Positions 49,375 to 59,614 are shown, numbered from the stretch's first letter. The stretch: DNA of 64,000 nucleotides from Streptomyces microflavus (GCF_014650075.1 NZ_BMUG01000011.1:186001-250000); one strand, 5' to 3'. The notes: generated by a model not told the origin, from the letters alone. A program made the numbers and translations.

Positions 49375-50046
49375 GTGCGCATCGGTGAGTTGAGTCGCAG
49401 GTCCGGGGTCCCGGTCCCGACGATCAAGTTCTACGTACGGGAACGGCTCCTGCCCGCAGGGGAGCTGACGAGCCCCAACCAGGCGGACTACGGCCCGGAC
49501 CACGAGAGGCGGCTGCGCCTGATCCGGGTCCTGCTGGAGGTGGGCGGTCTCTCGCTCGCGGCCATCGCCGAGGTCCTGGAGGCCGCGGACGACCCCGAAC
49601 AGCCGGTGATACGGGTGCTGGGCCGGGCGGCGGAAGGTGTCCCCCCGCTCGGTGAGGGCGAGGCCGGGCCGGAGCTGGAACAGGCCCGGGAGGATGTGGC
49701 CGAGCTGCTGCGGCGGCGCGGCTGGCAGGTCGACGAGGGGGCCTCGGCCGCCGAGTCACTGGCCGGAGTGGTCGCCGCACTGCGCGGGGTCGGGCACGGC
49801 GGGCTCGTCGACCTGATGGACGTCTACGCGGACGCGGCCGAGAAGGTCGCCGGCGCCGACCTCGACTACGTCATGAGCCGGGTGGCGCGCGAGGAGCTGG
49901 TCGAGGGCGTCGTCGTCGGTACGGTCCTGGGCGAGGCGATGTTCGGCGCGCTGCGCAGGCTCGCCCACGAGGACGTCTCGGTCCGGCGGTACGAGTCGCG
50001 GGCGGCCGGTGGGCCGTTGGCCGGCGGGGGTGCTGCGGGGGCCTGA
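49375..50046 (+). CDS. MerR-family transcriptional regulator
   Basis: 223 residues from GTG 49375. The MerR helix-turn-helix is at the very N-terminus (RIGELSRRSGVPVPTIKFYVRERLLP), then the winged part YGPDHERRLRLIRVLLEVGGLSLAAIAEVLEA. The C-terminal half is helical without the cysteines of metal sensors and without a cobalamin-binding domain. Signal unknown. It diverges from the two-gene membrane operon and probably controls it through the repeats between them. Confidence 0.9.
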   Translation: MRIGELSRRSGVPVPTIKFYVRERLLPAGELTSPNQADYGPDHERRLRLIRVLLEVGGLSLAAIAEVLEAADDPEQPVIRVLGRAAEGVPPLGEGEAGPELEQAREDVAELLRRRGWQVDEGASAAESLAGVVAALRGVGHGGLVDLMDVYADAAEKVAGADLDYVMSRVAREELVEGVVVGTVLGEAMFGALRRLAHEDVSVRRYESRAAGGPLAGGGAAGA

Positions 50047-50066
50047 CATTCCCCGCGGACGTGCAC

Positions 50067-50100
50067 GGACCCCGCCCGCCGAGGACGGCGGGCGGGGTCC
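50067..50100. terminator. Bidirectional terminator between merR and the SIP gene
   Basis: A perfect 14-bp stem (50067-50080 with 50087-50100) and 6-nt loop between convergent 3' ends. Confidence 0.8.
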
Positions 50101-50125
50101 GGGTGCTTCCGGGTGCGAGGCGCGC

Positions 50126-50977
50126 CTACGCGGCCGCCCCCGGCCCCTCCTGCTCGCGCTCCACCTGCTCGTTCCACTCGCGCTTGACCTCGCGCCAGGC
50201 GTCGTCGTTCTGGCCGAGGCGCCAGTAGCCGGAGATCGACAGCTGCTGGAGGGGGATCTGCCGCTCCACGCGCAGGTGGCGGCGGATCTCCTTCACGAAG
50301 GCCGCCTCCCCGTGCACGAACGCCTGGACCTCGCCCTCGGGGAAGTCCAGCTCCTTCACGGCGGCGGTCAGCAGCTCGCCGACCGGCCGGCCGCCGCGGT
50401 GCAGCCAGGTCACGGCCACCCCGTCGGGCGTCACGATCTTCTGCTCCTCGGAGGCGTCCGGCACCTCGACGAAGGCGTGCACCAAGGAGCCCGCGGGCAT
50501 CTGCTCCAGCGATGCGGCGATCGCCGGCAGGGCGCTCTCGTCACCGGCCAGGAGGTGCCAGTCGGCCGAGGCCTGCGGCCCGTAGCCGCCGCCGGGGCCG
50601 AGGAAGGTCACCTGCTCGCCCACCTGGGCACGCTGCGCCCATGGTCCCGCGAGGCCCTCGTCGCCGTGGACGACGAAGTCCACGGCCATCTCCCGGGCGG
50701 CCGGGTCCCACGAGCGCACCGTGTACGTGCGGGTGGTGGGCCACAGCTCGCGCGGGTGGCTCTCGCGGATGGCGGCGATATCGAACGGGTGCGCGTAGTC
50801 CGCGCCCTCGGGCGCGAAGCACAGCTTGATGTAGTGGTCGGTGAAGCCGGAGAGGGAGAAGTCGGCGAGCCCTTCGCCGCCGAGGACCACCCGCACCATG
50901 TGCGGGGTGATCTGCTCGGTGCGCACGACCTGCGCCCCCTGGGCCTTGGGTCCTTGCCGGGCCGGCCGCTCTGCCAC
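50126..50977 (-). CDS. Siderophore-interacting protein (FAD-dependent ferric reductase, ViuB-like)
   Basis: 283 residues from GTG 50977 with AGGGAG upstream; the frame is open further but that part lies in the regulatory region. The FAD-binding part has ITPHMVRVVLGGEGL and TRTYTVRSWDP; the NAD(P)H side has WHLLAGDESALPAIAASLEQMP and VQAFVHGEAAFVKEIRRHL, ending with GYWRLGQNDDAWR, the SIP family signature. It releases iron from imported ferric siderophores by reduction. An iron-box dyad lies about 105 bases upstream. Confidence 0.93.
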   Translation of the reverse strand: MAERPARQGPKAQGAQVVRTEQITPHMVRVVLGGEGLADFSLSGFTDHYIKLCFAPEGADYAHPFDIAAIRESHPRELWPTTRTYTVRSWDPAAREMAVDFVVHGDEGLAGPWAQRAQVGEQVTFLGPGGGYGPQASADWHLLAGDESALPAIAASLEQMPAGSLVHAFVEVPDASEEQKIVTPDGVAVTWLHRGGRPVGELLTAAVKELDFPEGEVQAFVHGEAAFVKEIRRHLRVERQIPLQQLSISGYWRLGQNDDAWREVKREWNEQVEREQEGPGAAA

Positions 50978-51080
50978 GAGGTACTCCCTGGGTTCGACGT
51001 ACGGGCACGCACGTCGGGTGGACGTGCCGGTGCGGCGTACATATCGGCGCACCGGGCCCGGTACACCTCCGGCCCCGATG

Positions 51081-51098
51081 ACTTAGGTATGCCTAAGT
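51081..51098. promoter_or_regulatory. Candidate iron box (DmdR/IdeR operator)
   Basis: ACTTAGG (51081-51087) and CCTAAGT (51092-51098) form a 7-bp dyad with a 4-base centre, close to the TTAGGTTAGGCTAACCTAA-type box of DtxR-family regulators. It is upstream of the siderophore-interacting protein gene and between it and the exonuclease stop. Confidence 0.65.
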
Positions 51099-51105
51099 TA
51101 ACACC

Positions 51106-52029
51106 TCAGGCCTGAAGAGTGGTGAGGAGCCGCTGAAGCGCCCCGCCCAGCCCCCACTGGTCCGCAAGCGCTTCCAGCGCGGCCGGATCGCGCGGCTCAC
51201 GCGGCAGCGCCGGGTCGAAGTCGGGCAGCGGCACGTCCTGGGCCACCCGCACGACCTTCGGTGCGACCGCCACGTAGTCCCGCGCCTCGTCCAGCCGCTT
51301 GCGCTGCGAAGGGGTCAGCTTCGCGGCCGGGTCGTCCACCGCCGCCATGATCCCGGCCACGTCCCCGTAGGCGTCCAGCAGCTTCGCGGCCGTCTTCTCG
51401 CCGATGCCGGGCACGCCCGGGAGGCCGTCGCTCGGGTCGCCGCGGAGCAGGGCCAGGTCGACATAGCCCGCGCCGTCCACCCCGTACTTCTCGCGGAGCC
51501 ACGCCTCGTCCGTCATCTGGAGCGTGCCGACGCCCTTGAGCGGATAGAGCACCCGCACCTGACGGGCGTCGTCGACCAGCTGATAGAGGTCGCGGTCGCC
51601 GGTCACAATGTCCACCGGCCCGGTCGCGCGGGCGGTGAGCGTGCCGATCACGTCGTCCGCCTCGTACGGCGTGACGCCGATCCGGGCGATCCCGAGCGCG
51701 GCCAGCACGTCCTCGATGATCGGGACCTGCGGGGAGAGCGTGTCGGGGATCTCCTCCTCGTCGGTCTGCCCCGCGGGCGTCTCCACGGCCACCCGGTGCG
51801 CCTTGTACGTAGGGATCAGGTCCACCCGCCACTGCGGGCGCCAGTCGTTGTCCCAGCAGGCCACCAGATCGTCCGGCCGGTGGTCCTGCACCAGGCGGGC
51901 GATGAAGTCGAGGAGTCCGCGCGCGGCGTTGACCGGGGTCCCGTCCGGCGCGCGCACCGAGTCGGGGACGCCGAAATAGGCGCGGAAGTAGAGGGAGGCG
52001 GTGTCGAGGAGCATCAGGCGTCGCGTCAC
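51106..52029 (-). CDS. 5'-3' exonuclease (PolA N-terminal-like / FEN family)
   Basis: 307 residues from GTG 52029; a start eight codons earlier is possible, neither has a strong ribosome site. The acidic catalytic residues appear in MLLDTASLYFRAYFG, DLVACWDNDWRPQWR, TPYEADDVIGTLTARA and VDIVTGDRDLYQLV. The H3TH DNA-binding motif is LPGVPGIGEKTAAKLLDAYG. It resembles the separate 5'-nuclease of DNA polymerase I and would process flaps or RNA primers. It is unlinked to polA here. Confidence 0.92.
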   Translation of the reverse strand: MTRRLMLLDTASLYFRAYFGVPDSVRAPDGTPVNAARGLLDFIARLVQDHRPDDLVACWDNDWRPQWRVDLIPTYKAHRVAVETPAGQTDEEEIPDTLSPQVPIIEDVLAALGIARIGVTPYEADDVIGTLTARATGPVDIVTGDRDLYQLVDDARQVRVLYPLKGVGTLQMTDEAWLREKYGVDGAGYVDLALLRGDPSDGLPGVPGIGEKTAAKLLDAYGDVAGIMAAVDDPAAKLTPSQRKRLDEARDYVAVAPKVVRVAQDVPLPDFDPALPREPRDPAALEALADQWGLGGALQRLLTTLQA

Positions 52030-52219
52030 GGAACCGATGATGCCCCACACCACTGACAGTCGCCGTCGATGGCTCCCGGTGACCGGAAACAGCCCTGCCC
52101 GTGACCTGGATCACTGTTGTGTTTGGGCTGTGTAAGTACGGGCAGGCGCGCCACCGGAGCGGACCACGTCGCTTTTTCAACTAGTGCACGTGCCATGCGG
52201 ACCGAACCCGCACCGCTCC

Positions 52220-52252
52220 ACGGTCTGCTGGCGGGGGTGGCAGACCGTTTTT
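52220..52252 (+). terminator. Terminator-like hairpin with T-tract in the leader of the betaine transporter operon
   Basis: ACGGTCTGC (52220-52228) pairs with GCAGACCGT (52240-52248), 11-nt loop, followed by five T residues (52248-52252). No plus-strand gene lies upstream, since the exonuclease is on the minus strand, so the hairpin must sit in the transporter leader and would act as an attenuator. It is 22 bases before the start codon. The remaining leader back to 52030 shows no riboswitch class I can name. Confidence 0.55.
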
Positions 52253-52274
52253 CGGTTCAACCCGTGAGGTGTAT

Positions 52275-53426
52275 GTGTCCAGGCTGCAAGCCGAGAACTT
52301 GTACAAAGTGTTCGGCCGACGACCCGATCAAGCCGTCCGAAAGCTGGAGAGCGGCACCGACCGCGACGAACTCCGCGCCGAAGGAACGACCGCAGCGGTG
52401 ATCGACGCCTCCTTCACGGTGGAACCGGGCCAGATCTTCGTCGTCATGGGACTGTCCGGTTCGGGCAAGTCCACGCTGCTGCGGATGCTCAACGGGCTGC
52501 TCGAACCCACCGCCGGACGCGTGCTCTTCGACGACCAGGACCTGACGGCCCTGAGCCCCCGCGAGCTGCGCCATGTGCGCTCCTCCAAGATCAGTATGGT
52601 CTTCCAGCACTTCGCGCTCTTCCCTCACCGAAGCGTCCTGGACAACGCCGCGTACGGCCTTGAGGTCCAGGGTGTACCCCGTTCCGAGCGGATCAGGCGT
52701 GCCACCGAGGCGCTGGAGCTCACCGGCCTCGCCGGCTGGGAGAATTCCTGGCCCGACGAGCTGTCCGGCGGTATGCAGCAGCGCGTCGGCCTCGCCCGCG
52801 CGCTCGCCACCGACGCCGACCTGCTCCTCATGGACGAGTCCTTCAGCGCGCTCGACCCGCTGATCCGGCGCGACATGCAGGACCAGCTCCTGGAGCTCCA
52901 GAAGCGGCTGAAGAAGACCATCGTCTTCATCACCCACGACCTCAACGAGGCCATGCGCCTGGGCGACCGGATCGCCGTGATGCGCGACGGGAAGATCGTC
53001 CAGCTCGGCACCGCCGAGGACATCCTCGTCACCCCGGCCAACGACTACGTCGCCTCCTTCACCCAGGACGTCGACCGCTCCCGGGTGCTCACCGCGGGCG
53101 CCATCATGGCCGAACCGCACACCGTCATGGGCTCCACCACGAAGGACGGCAAGGAACTGCGCACCCCGCAGGACGTCATCGCGGCGGCCCCCGCCACGGT
53201 CTCGGAGTCCACGCCGATCATCGAGCTGTTCACCCCCTGCTCGCAGAGCGGGGACCCGGTGGCCGTCACCGACTCCAAGGGCAAGCTCGTCGGCGTCGTC
53301 CCGAGCTCCCGGCTCCTTGCCGTGCTCGGCGACCCGATGACGCCCACGGAGACCATGAAGGACTCCGAGGCGCCGTCCAGGACGCTCTCCGACAACGATG
53401 CCGTGAAGAAGGTGGCCAGTGTTTAG
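52275..53426 (+). CDS. Glycine betaine/proline-type ABC transporter ATPase (ProV/OpuAA)
   Basis: 383 residues from GTG 52275; a GTG two codons earlier is equally possible. The nucleotide-binding domain has Walker A GLSGSGKSTLLRML, Q-loop SMVFQHFALFPH, signature ELSGGMQQRVGLARAL and Walker B LLLMDESFSALDP with HDLNEAMRLGDRIAVM. The QAT-family N-terminus (LYKVFGRRPDQAVRKLESG) marks betaine/choline transporters. A C-terminal CBS-like region (about 270-383) is present, the part that senses ionic strength in OpuA. It overlaps the permease gene by 8 bases. Confidence 0.93.
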   Translation: MSRLQAENLYKVFGRRPDQAVRKLESGTDRDELRAEGTTAAVIDASFTVEPGQIFVVMGLSGSGKSTLLRMLNGLLEPTAGRVLFDDQDLTALSPRELRHVRSSKISMVFQHFALFPHRSVLDNAAYGLEVQGVPRSERIRRATEALELTGLAGWENSWPDELSGGMQQRVGLARALATDADLLLMDESFSALDPLIRRDMQDQLLELQKRLKKTIVFITHDLNEAMRLGDRIAVMRDGKIVQLGTAEDILVTPANDYVASFTQDVDRSRVLTAGAIMAEPHTVMGSTTKDGKELRTPQDVIAAAPATVSESTPIIELFTPCSQSGDPVAVTDSKGKLVGVVPSSRLLAVLGDPMTPTETMKDSEAPSRTLSDNDAVKKVASV

Positions 53427-56046
53427 GCTCCCTCTCGGTGACTGGGTCGACTCCGCCGTCGACTGGCTCCAGACCCACCTCGCCTGGCTCTTCGACGCGA
53501 TCAGCTCCGTCGTCAGTGGCATGTTCGACGGCATAGCCGCCGTACTCTCCGCCCCCCACCCGCTCCTCTTCGCGGGCATCGTCGCGGTCATCGCCTGGTG
53601 GCTGCGCGGGCTTCCGGCCGGGCTGCTGGCCTTCGTCGGCTTCGCCCTCATCGACTCCGTCGAGCTGTGGGCCGAGGCGATGGACACCCTCACCCTGGTG
53701 CTCGTCGCGACCCTCGTCACGCTGGTCATCGCCGTCCCGCTCGGCATCTGGGCCTCCCGGTCCAAGACCGTCAGCGCGGTGGTCCGGCCGGTCCTCGACT
53801 TCATGCAGACCATGCCCGCCATGGTCTACCTGATCCCCGGCGTCATCTTCTTCGGCGTCGGCGTGGTCCCCGGCATCATCGCCACCATCATCTTCGCGCT
53901 GCCCCCGGGCGTCCGGATGACCGAACTCGGCATCCGCCAGGTCGACGGCGAACTCGTCGAGGCGGCCGAGGCCTTCGGCACCACCTCGCGCAACACCCTC
54001 CTCCGCGTCCAGCTGCCGCTCGCGCTGCCCACGATCATGGCGGGCATCAACCAGGTCATCATGCTGGGCCTGTCCATGGTCGTCATCGCGGGCATGGTCG
54101 GCGGCGGCGGCCTCGGTGGCTCCGTCTACCGCGCCATCGGCAACATCGACGTCGGTCTCGGCTTCGAGGCGGGCATCTCCATCGTCATCCTCGCCATGTA
54201 CCTGGACCGGATGACCGGCGCGCTCGGCCGCGAGGTCTCCCCGCTGGCCCGCCGCGCGGCCGCCAAGGTCCAGGCCTCGGCCGAGGGCTGGAAGATCTGG
54301 ACCTACCGTCCGCAGCCCGTCGTCGCGGTCGCCGGCATCGTGGCCCTCGCGCTCGTCGCGGGCGGCATGGGCATCTTCGGCGGCTCCGCCAAGGACACCG
54401 CGTCCGGCGCGGACGCGCAGGTCGGCGACGGCAAGAAGGTCTCCATCGGCTACATCCCGTGGGACGAGGGCATCGCCTCCACCTTCCTCTGGAAGGAGAT
54501 GCTGGAACAGCGCGGCTACGAGGTCGACGTCAAGCAGTACGAGGCCGGCTCGCTCTACACCGGCATGGCCAACGGGCAGATCGACTTCCAGACCGACTCC
54601 TGGCTCCCGACCACCCACGCCAGCTACTGGGAGAAGTACCAGGACCGCCTTGAGGACCTCGGCGCCTGGTACGAGCCCACCTCGCTGGAGCTCGCCGTCC
54701 CCGCGTACATGAAGGACGTCCAGTCGATGGACGACCTGAAGGGCCGGGCCTCCGAGTTCAAGGGCCGGATCGTCGGCATCGAGCCGAGCGCCGGTGAGAT
54801 GGGCCTGCTCAAGGACAAGCTCCTGCCGGGCTACGGCCTGGACAAGGAGTACAAGCTCATCGACGGCTCCACGCCGTCCATGCTGGCCGAGCTGAAGCGC
54901 GCGTACGCCAAGAAGGAACCGATCGTCGTTCCGCTCTGGTCGCCGCACTGGGCGTACAACGAGTACGACCTCACCAAGCTCAAGGACCCCAAGAAACTCT
55001 GGGGCGAGGGCGACGGCGTCCACACCCTGGCGCGCAAGGGCTTCTCCGCCGAGAACCCCGTGGTCGCCAAGTGGCTCCAGGACTTCAAGATGAGCGAGAA
55101 GCAGCTCACCAGCCTTGAGGCCGAGATCCAGAAGGCCGGCTCCGGCAAGGAGCAGGAGGCCGTCCGCACCTGGCTGAAGGCCAACCCGGGCGTCGCCGAG
55201 AAGTGGTCCCCCGCCCCGAAGGGCGCCGAGGCCGCCCCCGGGGGCAAGGACGAGCGTGACCGTGCCCTGGAGGTCGCCTGGTTCCCCTGGGAGGAGGACA
55301 TCGCCGCCACGTACCTGTGGAAGGCGGTCCTGGAGGAGCGCGGCTACAAGATCAATCTCAAGCAGTTCGAGGTCGGTCCGATGTACGCCGCCATGTCACG
55401 CGGCCAGATCGACGTGCAGTTCGACGGCTGGCTGCCGTACACCCAGAAGAACTACTGGGACAAGTACGGCGACAAGCTGACGGACATCGGCTCCTGGTAC
55501 GGGCCGACCTCCATCGAGGTCGCGGTCCCCGACTACGTCAAGGACGTCAAGACCCTCGACGACCTCAAGGGCAAGGGCTCCGACTTCAAGGGCCGGATCG
55601 TCGGCATCGAGCCCGGCACCGCGACCATGGAGAACCTCAAGAAGAACGTCCTGCCGCAGTACGGCCTGGACAAGGAGTACAAGGTCCTGGACTCCTCCAC
55701 ACCCGGCATGCTCGCCGAGCTGAAGCGGGCGTACGCCAAGAAGGAGCCCGTCGCCGTCCTGCTCTGGACCCCGCACTGGGCGTACAACGAGTACGGCATG
55801 ACCAAGCTGAAGGACCCGAAGAAGGCGTTCGGTGACGGCGACCGGCTGCACACCATCGCCTCCAAGGCGTTCCCCGAGCAGTACCCGCAGCTGACGAAGT
55901 GGTTCAAGGACTTCGAGCTGACCGAGAAGCAGCTCGGCGGTCTGGAGAACGAGATCCAGAAGCACGGCGCGGGTCACGAGGAGGAAGCCGTGAAGGCCTG
56001 GATGGACGAAAATCCCGGCATCGCGGACACCCTGGCACCCCAGTAG
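53419..56046 (+). CDS. Betaine/proline-type ABC permease fused to two tandem substrate-binding domains
   Basis: 875 residues from GTG 53419. Residues about 1-280 are a ProW-type permease (LTLVLVATLVTLVIAVPLGIWASR; the EAA loop ELVEAAEAFGTTSRNTLLRVQLP). A further membrane segment (about 300-318) is followed by two OpuAC domains: about 340-600 (starting SIGYIPWDEGIASTFLWKEM) and about 615-875 (starting EVAWFPWEEDIAATYLWKAV). They are clearly homologous, both with PHWAYNEY and YAKKEP motifs. Fusion of one binding domain to the permease is known from OpuA of lactic acid bacteria; two in tandem is unusual. Role: uptake of compatible solutes under osmotic stress. Confidence 0.92.
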   Translation: MFRLPLGDWVDSAVDWLQTHLAWLFDAISSVVSGMFDGIAAVLSAPHPLLFAGIVAVIAWWLRGLPAGLLAFVGFALIDSVELWAEAMDTLTLVLVATLVTLVIAVPLGIWASRSKTVSAVVRPVLDFMQTMPAMVYLIPGVIFFGVGVVPGIIATIIFALPPGVRMTELGIRQVDGELVEAAEAFGTTSRNTLLRVQLPLALPTIMAGINQVIMLGLSMVVIAGMVGGGGLGGSVYRAIGNIDVGLGFEAGISIVILAMYLDRMTGALGREVSPLARRAAAKVQASAEGWKIWTYRPQPVVAVAGIVALALVAGGMGIFGGSAKDTASGADAQVGDGKKVSIGYIPWDEGIASTFLWKEMLEQRGYEVDVKQYEAGSLYTGMANGQIDFQTDSWLPTTHASYWEKYQDRLEDLGAWYEPTSLELAVPAYMKDVQSMDDLKGRASEFKGRIVGIEPSAGEMGLLKDKLLPGYGLDKEYKLIDGSTPSMLAELKRAYAKKEPIVVPLWSPHWAYNEYDLTKLKDPKKLWGEGDGVHTLARKGFSAENPVVAKWLQDFKMSEKQLTSLEAEIQKAGSGKEQEAVRTWLKANPGVAEKWSPAPKGAEAAPGGKDERDRALEVAWFPWEEDIAATYLWKAVLEERGYKINLKQFEVGPMYAAMSRGQIDVQFDGWLPYTQKNYWDKYGDKLTDIGSWYGPTSIEVAVPDYVKDVKTLDDLKGKGSDFKGRIVGIEPGTATMENLKKNVLPQYGLDKEYKVLDSSTPGMLAELKRAYAKKEPVAVLLWTPHWAYNEYGMTKLKDPKKAFGDGDRLHTIASKAFPEQYPQLTKWFKDFELTEKQLGGLENEIQKHGAGHEEEAVKAWMDENPGIADTLAPQ

Positions 56047-56074
56047 GGCATCCAGGACCGGAAAAGCGCAGGTG

Positions 56075-56110
56075 AGGGGTGGGTGCCGCCGTCGGGCGGG
56101 GCCCACCCCT
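56075..56110 (+). terminator. Terminator of the betaine transporter operon
   Basis: AGGGGTGGG (56075-56083) pairs with CCCACCCCT (56102-56110), with further inner G/C pairing; 28 bases past the stop. Confidence 0.65.
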
Positions 56111-56208
56111 TCCGGCTGTCCGGGGGCCGATTACCGGACGTCTCGCGCAACCATGTGCGTAAGGTGCTGGCAGCCGGGAGGATGGCTGAGGCGGGAGGGA
56201 GCCCGGAC

Positions 56209-56754
56209 ATGGACGACAAGGACACACCGCGCGTGGGTGCCGCGGTCCGCCGTCGGCGCCGCACCCTGGGCCTCACGCTGGCCGTGGTCGCCGAGCGCAG
56301 CGGGCTCTCCGTGCCCTTCCTCAGCCAGATCGAGAACGAGCGCGCCCGCCCCAGCGCCCGCTCCCTCGACCGGGTCGCCGAGGCCCTGGAGACCACCACC
56401 TCACGGCTGCGGGCCGCCGCCGACTCGGCGCGCGCGGTCGATGTCGTACGGGGTGAGGACGGCGACGGCGTACGCCGGGTGGTGCGAGGGCGCCACCAGC
56501 TCAGCGCCCTGGAGTTCACCGGCGAGCAGGACCTCGGGCGCGAGTTCCAGCACCGCAACGACGAACTGATGTACGTTGTCGAGGGCGCCGCCGAGGTCGA
56601 GGCCGAGGGCCAGGCGTACCGGCTGGAGCGCGGCGACACCCTGTTTCTCTCCGGCGGCGTACGGCACCGCTGGCGGGCCACCCTGCCCGGCACCCGGCTG
56701 CTGCTCGTCGCGGTCGCCGAGCACATCGACGCCACGTACGACTCCCGCCGCTGA
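56209..56754 (+). CDS. XRE-family regulator with C-terminal cupin domain
   Basis: 181 residues from ATG 56209, which follows GGAGGGAG. The HTH is VGAAVRRRRRTLGLTLAVVAERSGLSVPFLSQIENERARPS. The cupin barrel follows (ELMYVVEGAAEVEAEGQAYRLERGDTLFLSGGVRHRW), with the histidine kept in the second motif. XRE-cupin regulators usually control small-molecule uptake or catabolism next to them; the betaine transporter and the BtuF-like gene are the candidates. It is 11 bases upstream of the BtuF-like gene. Confidence 0.9.
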   Translation: MDDKDTPRVGAAVRRRRRTLGLTLAVVAERSGLSVPFLSQIENERARPSARSLDRVAEALETTTSRLRAAADSARAVDVVRGEDGDGVRRVVRGRHQLSALEFTGEQDLGREFQHRNDELMYVVEGAAEVEAEGQAYRLERGDTLFLSGGVRHRWRATLPGTRLLLVAVAEHIDATYDSRR

Positions 56755-57414
56755 GAGCCGGGCCCATGCGCGTCGTCTCCCTGGTCCCCTCCCTCACCGA
56801 GGCCGTCGCCGCCACCGCCCCCGGGCTGCTCACCGGGGTCACCGACTGGTGCACGCACCCCGCCGGCCTCACCGCCGCCCGGATCGGCGGCACCAAGAAC
56901 CCGGACGTGGCCGCGATCACCGCCCTCGCCCCGGATCTGGTGATCGCCAACGAGGAGGAGAACCGCGCCCCCGACCTCGCCGCCCTCCGCCAGGCCGGGA
57001 TCGACGTCCTGGTCACCGAGATCCGCACCCTGGACCAGGCCTTCACCGAACTGGACCGGGTCCTCACCACCGGCTGCGGTCTGCCCCGCCCCCGCTGGCT
57101 GGACGAGGCCGAGGCCGCCTGGGCCGCGCTGCCCGCCCCGTCCGGGAGCCCGCGCCCCGCGATCGTGCCGATCTGGCGCAGGCCCTGGATGGTGCTCGGC
57201 AGCGACACCTTCGCCGGTGATCTGCTGGCCCGCCTCGGGGTGTGCAACGTCTACGCGGACCATGCCGAGCGCTACCCGCGCATCCCGCTCGCCGAGCTGA
57301 ACGGGTCCGGCGCCGAGCTGGTCGTGCTGCCCGACGAGCCCTACCGCTTCACCACCGACGACGGGCCCGAGGCCTTCCCCGGACTGCCCGCGGCCCTCGT
57401 CGACGGCCGCCTGC

Positions 57415-58596
<1,182 letters not shown>

Positions 58597-58644
58597 GCCA
58601 CGATTCTTCGCGCGCCCGCCGCCGCCCACCAGGGACCCCGTTCC

Positions 58645-58656
58645 TATGAGGTCATA
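58645..58656. promoter_or_regulatory. Candidate LysR operator between TDT and lysR genes
   Basis: TATGA-GG-TCATA is a perfect short dyad (58645-58649 with 58652-58656), 10 bases before the lysR start in a 70-base divergent region. The position fits autoregulation. Confidence 0.4.
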
Positions 58657-58666
58657 AGCTGGCTTT

Positions 58667-59614
58667 ATGCCCAACGACGACCGAGCCCCCCGCGCCCCCC
58701 TCTCCCACCGGGTCCCCGACCTCGGAGCGCTGGAGCTGCTGCTCGCCGTCGCCCGGCACGGCAGCCTCGGACGGGCCGCCAAGGACGTCGGCATCACCCA
58801 GCCCGCCGCCTCCAGCCGCATCCGCTCCATGGAACGGCAGCTCGGCGTCGCCCTGCTCGACCGCTCCCCGCGCGGCTCCCGGCTGACCGACGCGGGCGCG
58901 CTCGTCACCGACTGGGCGCGCCGGGTGGTGGAGGCCGCCGAGTCGTTCGACGCGGGGGCCCAGGCGCTGCGCGACCGGCGGGACTCCCGGCTGCGGGTCG
59001 CGGCCAGCATGACGATCGCCGAGTACCTGCTGCCCGGCTGGCTGATCGCCCTGCGCGCGGAGCGCCCGGACACGGCCGTCTCGCTGCTCGTCGGCAACTC
59101 GGCGGACGTCGCCCGCCGCCTGGTCACCGGCGAGGCCGATCTGGGCTTCGTCGAGGGCCTGTCGATACCGGAGGGCCTGGACGGCACCGTCATCGCCCAC
59201 GACCGCCTCGTCGTCGTGGTCGCCCCCAGCCACCCGTGGGCCCGTCGCCGCACCCCGCTGCTCCCCGGTGAACTGGCCGCCACCCCGCTGATCCTGCGCG
59301 AGCGCGGTTCCGGCACCCGGCAGGTCCTGGACGCGGCCCTCGCCGTCCACGGCGGCCTCGCCCAGCCCCTGCTGGAACTCTCCTCCACGACCGCCGTGAA
59401 GGGTGCGGCCGAGAGCGGCGCCGGACCCTGCGTCCTGAGCGAACTGGCCCTCGGCGAGGAGCTGTCGTCCCGCCGCCTGGTCAAGATCCCGGTCGCCGGT
59501 GTACGGCTGCGCCGCCAGCTCCGGGCCGTCTGGCCGGCGGGCCACCGCCCCACCGGACCGGCCCGCGACCTGCTCTCCCGCACCGGCCGGGACCCGGTGA
59601 CCTCCGCCCCGTAA
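58667..59614 (+). CDS. LysR-family transcriptional regulator
   Basis: 315 residues. The HTH is LELLLAVARHGSLGRAAKDVGITQPAASSRIRSMERQLGVALLDRS. The effector domain follows, with RVAASMTIAEYLLPGWL and ADLGFVEGLSIPEGLDG as in CysB/CbbR-like regulators. It diverges from the TDT transporter gene, and regulation of that transporter is the simplest inference. The effector is unknown. Confidence 0.92.
   Translation: MPNDDRAPRAPLSHRVPDLGALELLLAVARHGSLGRAAKDVGITQPAASSRIRSMERQLGVALLDRSPRGSRLTDAGALVTDWARRVVEAAESFDAGAQALRDRRDSRLRVAASMTIAEYLLPGWLIALRAERPDTAVSLLVGNSADVARRLVTGEADLGFVEGLSIPEGLDGTVIAHDRLVVVVAPSHPWARRRTPLLPGELAATPLILRERGSGTRQVLDAALAVHGGLAQPLLELSSTTAVKGAAESGAGPCVLSELALGEELSSRRLVKIPVAGVRLRRQLRAVWPAGHRPTGPARDLLSRTGRDPVTSAP

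Noticed and set aside
49375..50046. MerR gene as LitR, the light-sensing B12 regulator expected near a photolyase/sigma operon
   Set aside because: LitR needs a C-terminal cobalamin-binding domain; this protein is 223 residues with a plain helical C-terminus.
52100..52274. ydaO/c-di-AMP riboswitch before the betaine transporter
   Set aside because: CCGAACCCG is present but the other conserved blocks of that class (GGGGAACC-like and GGGTGAAT-like) are absent.
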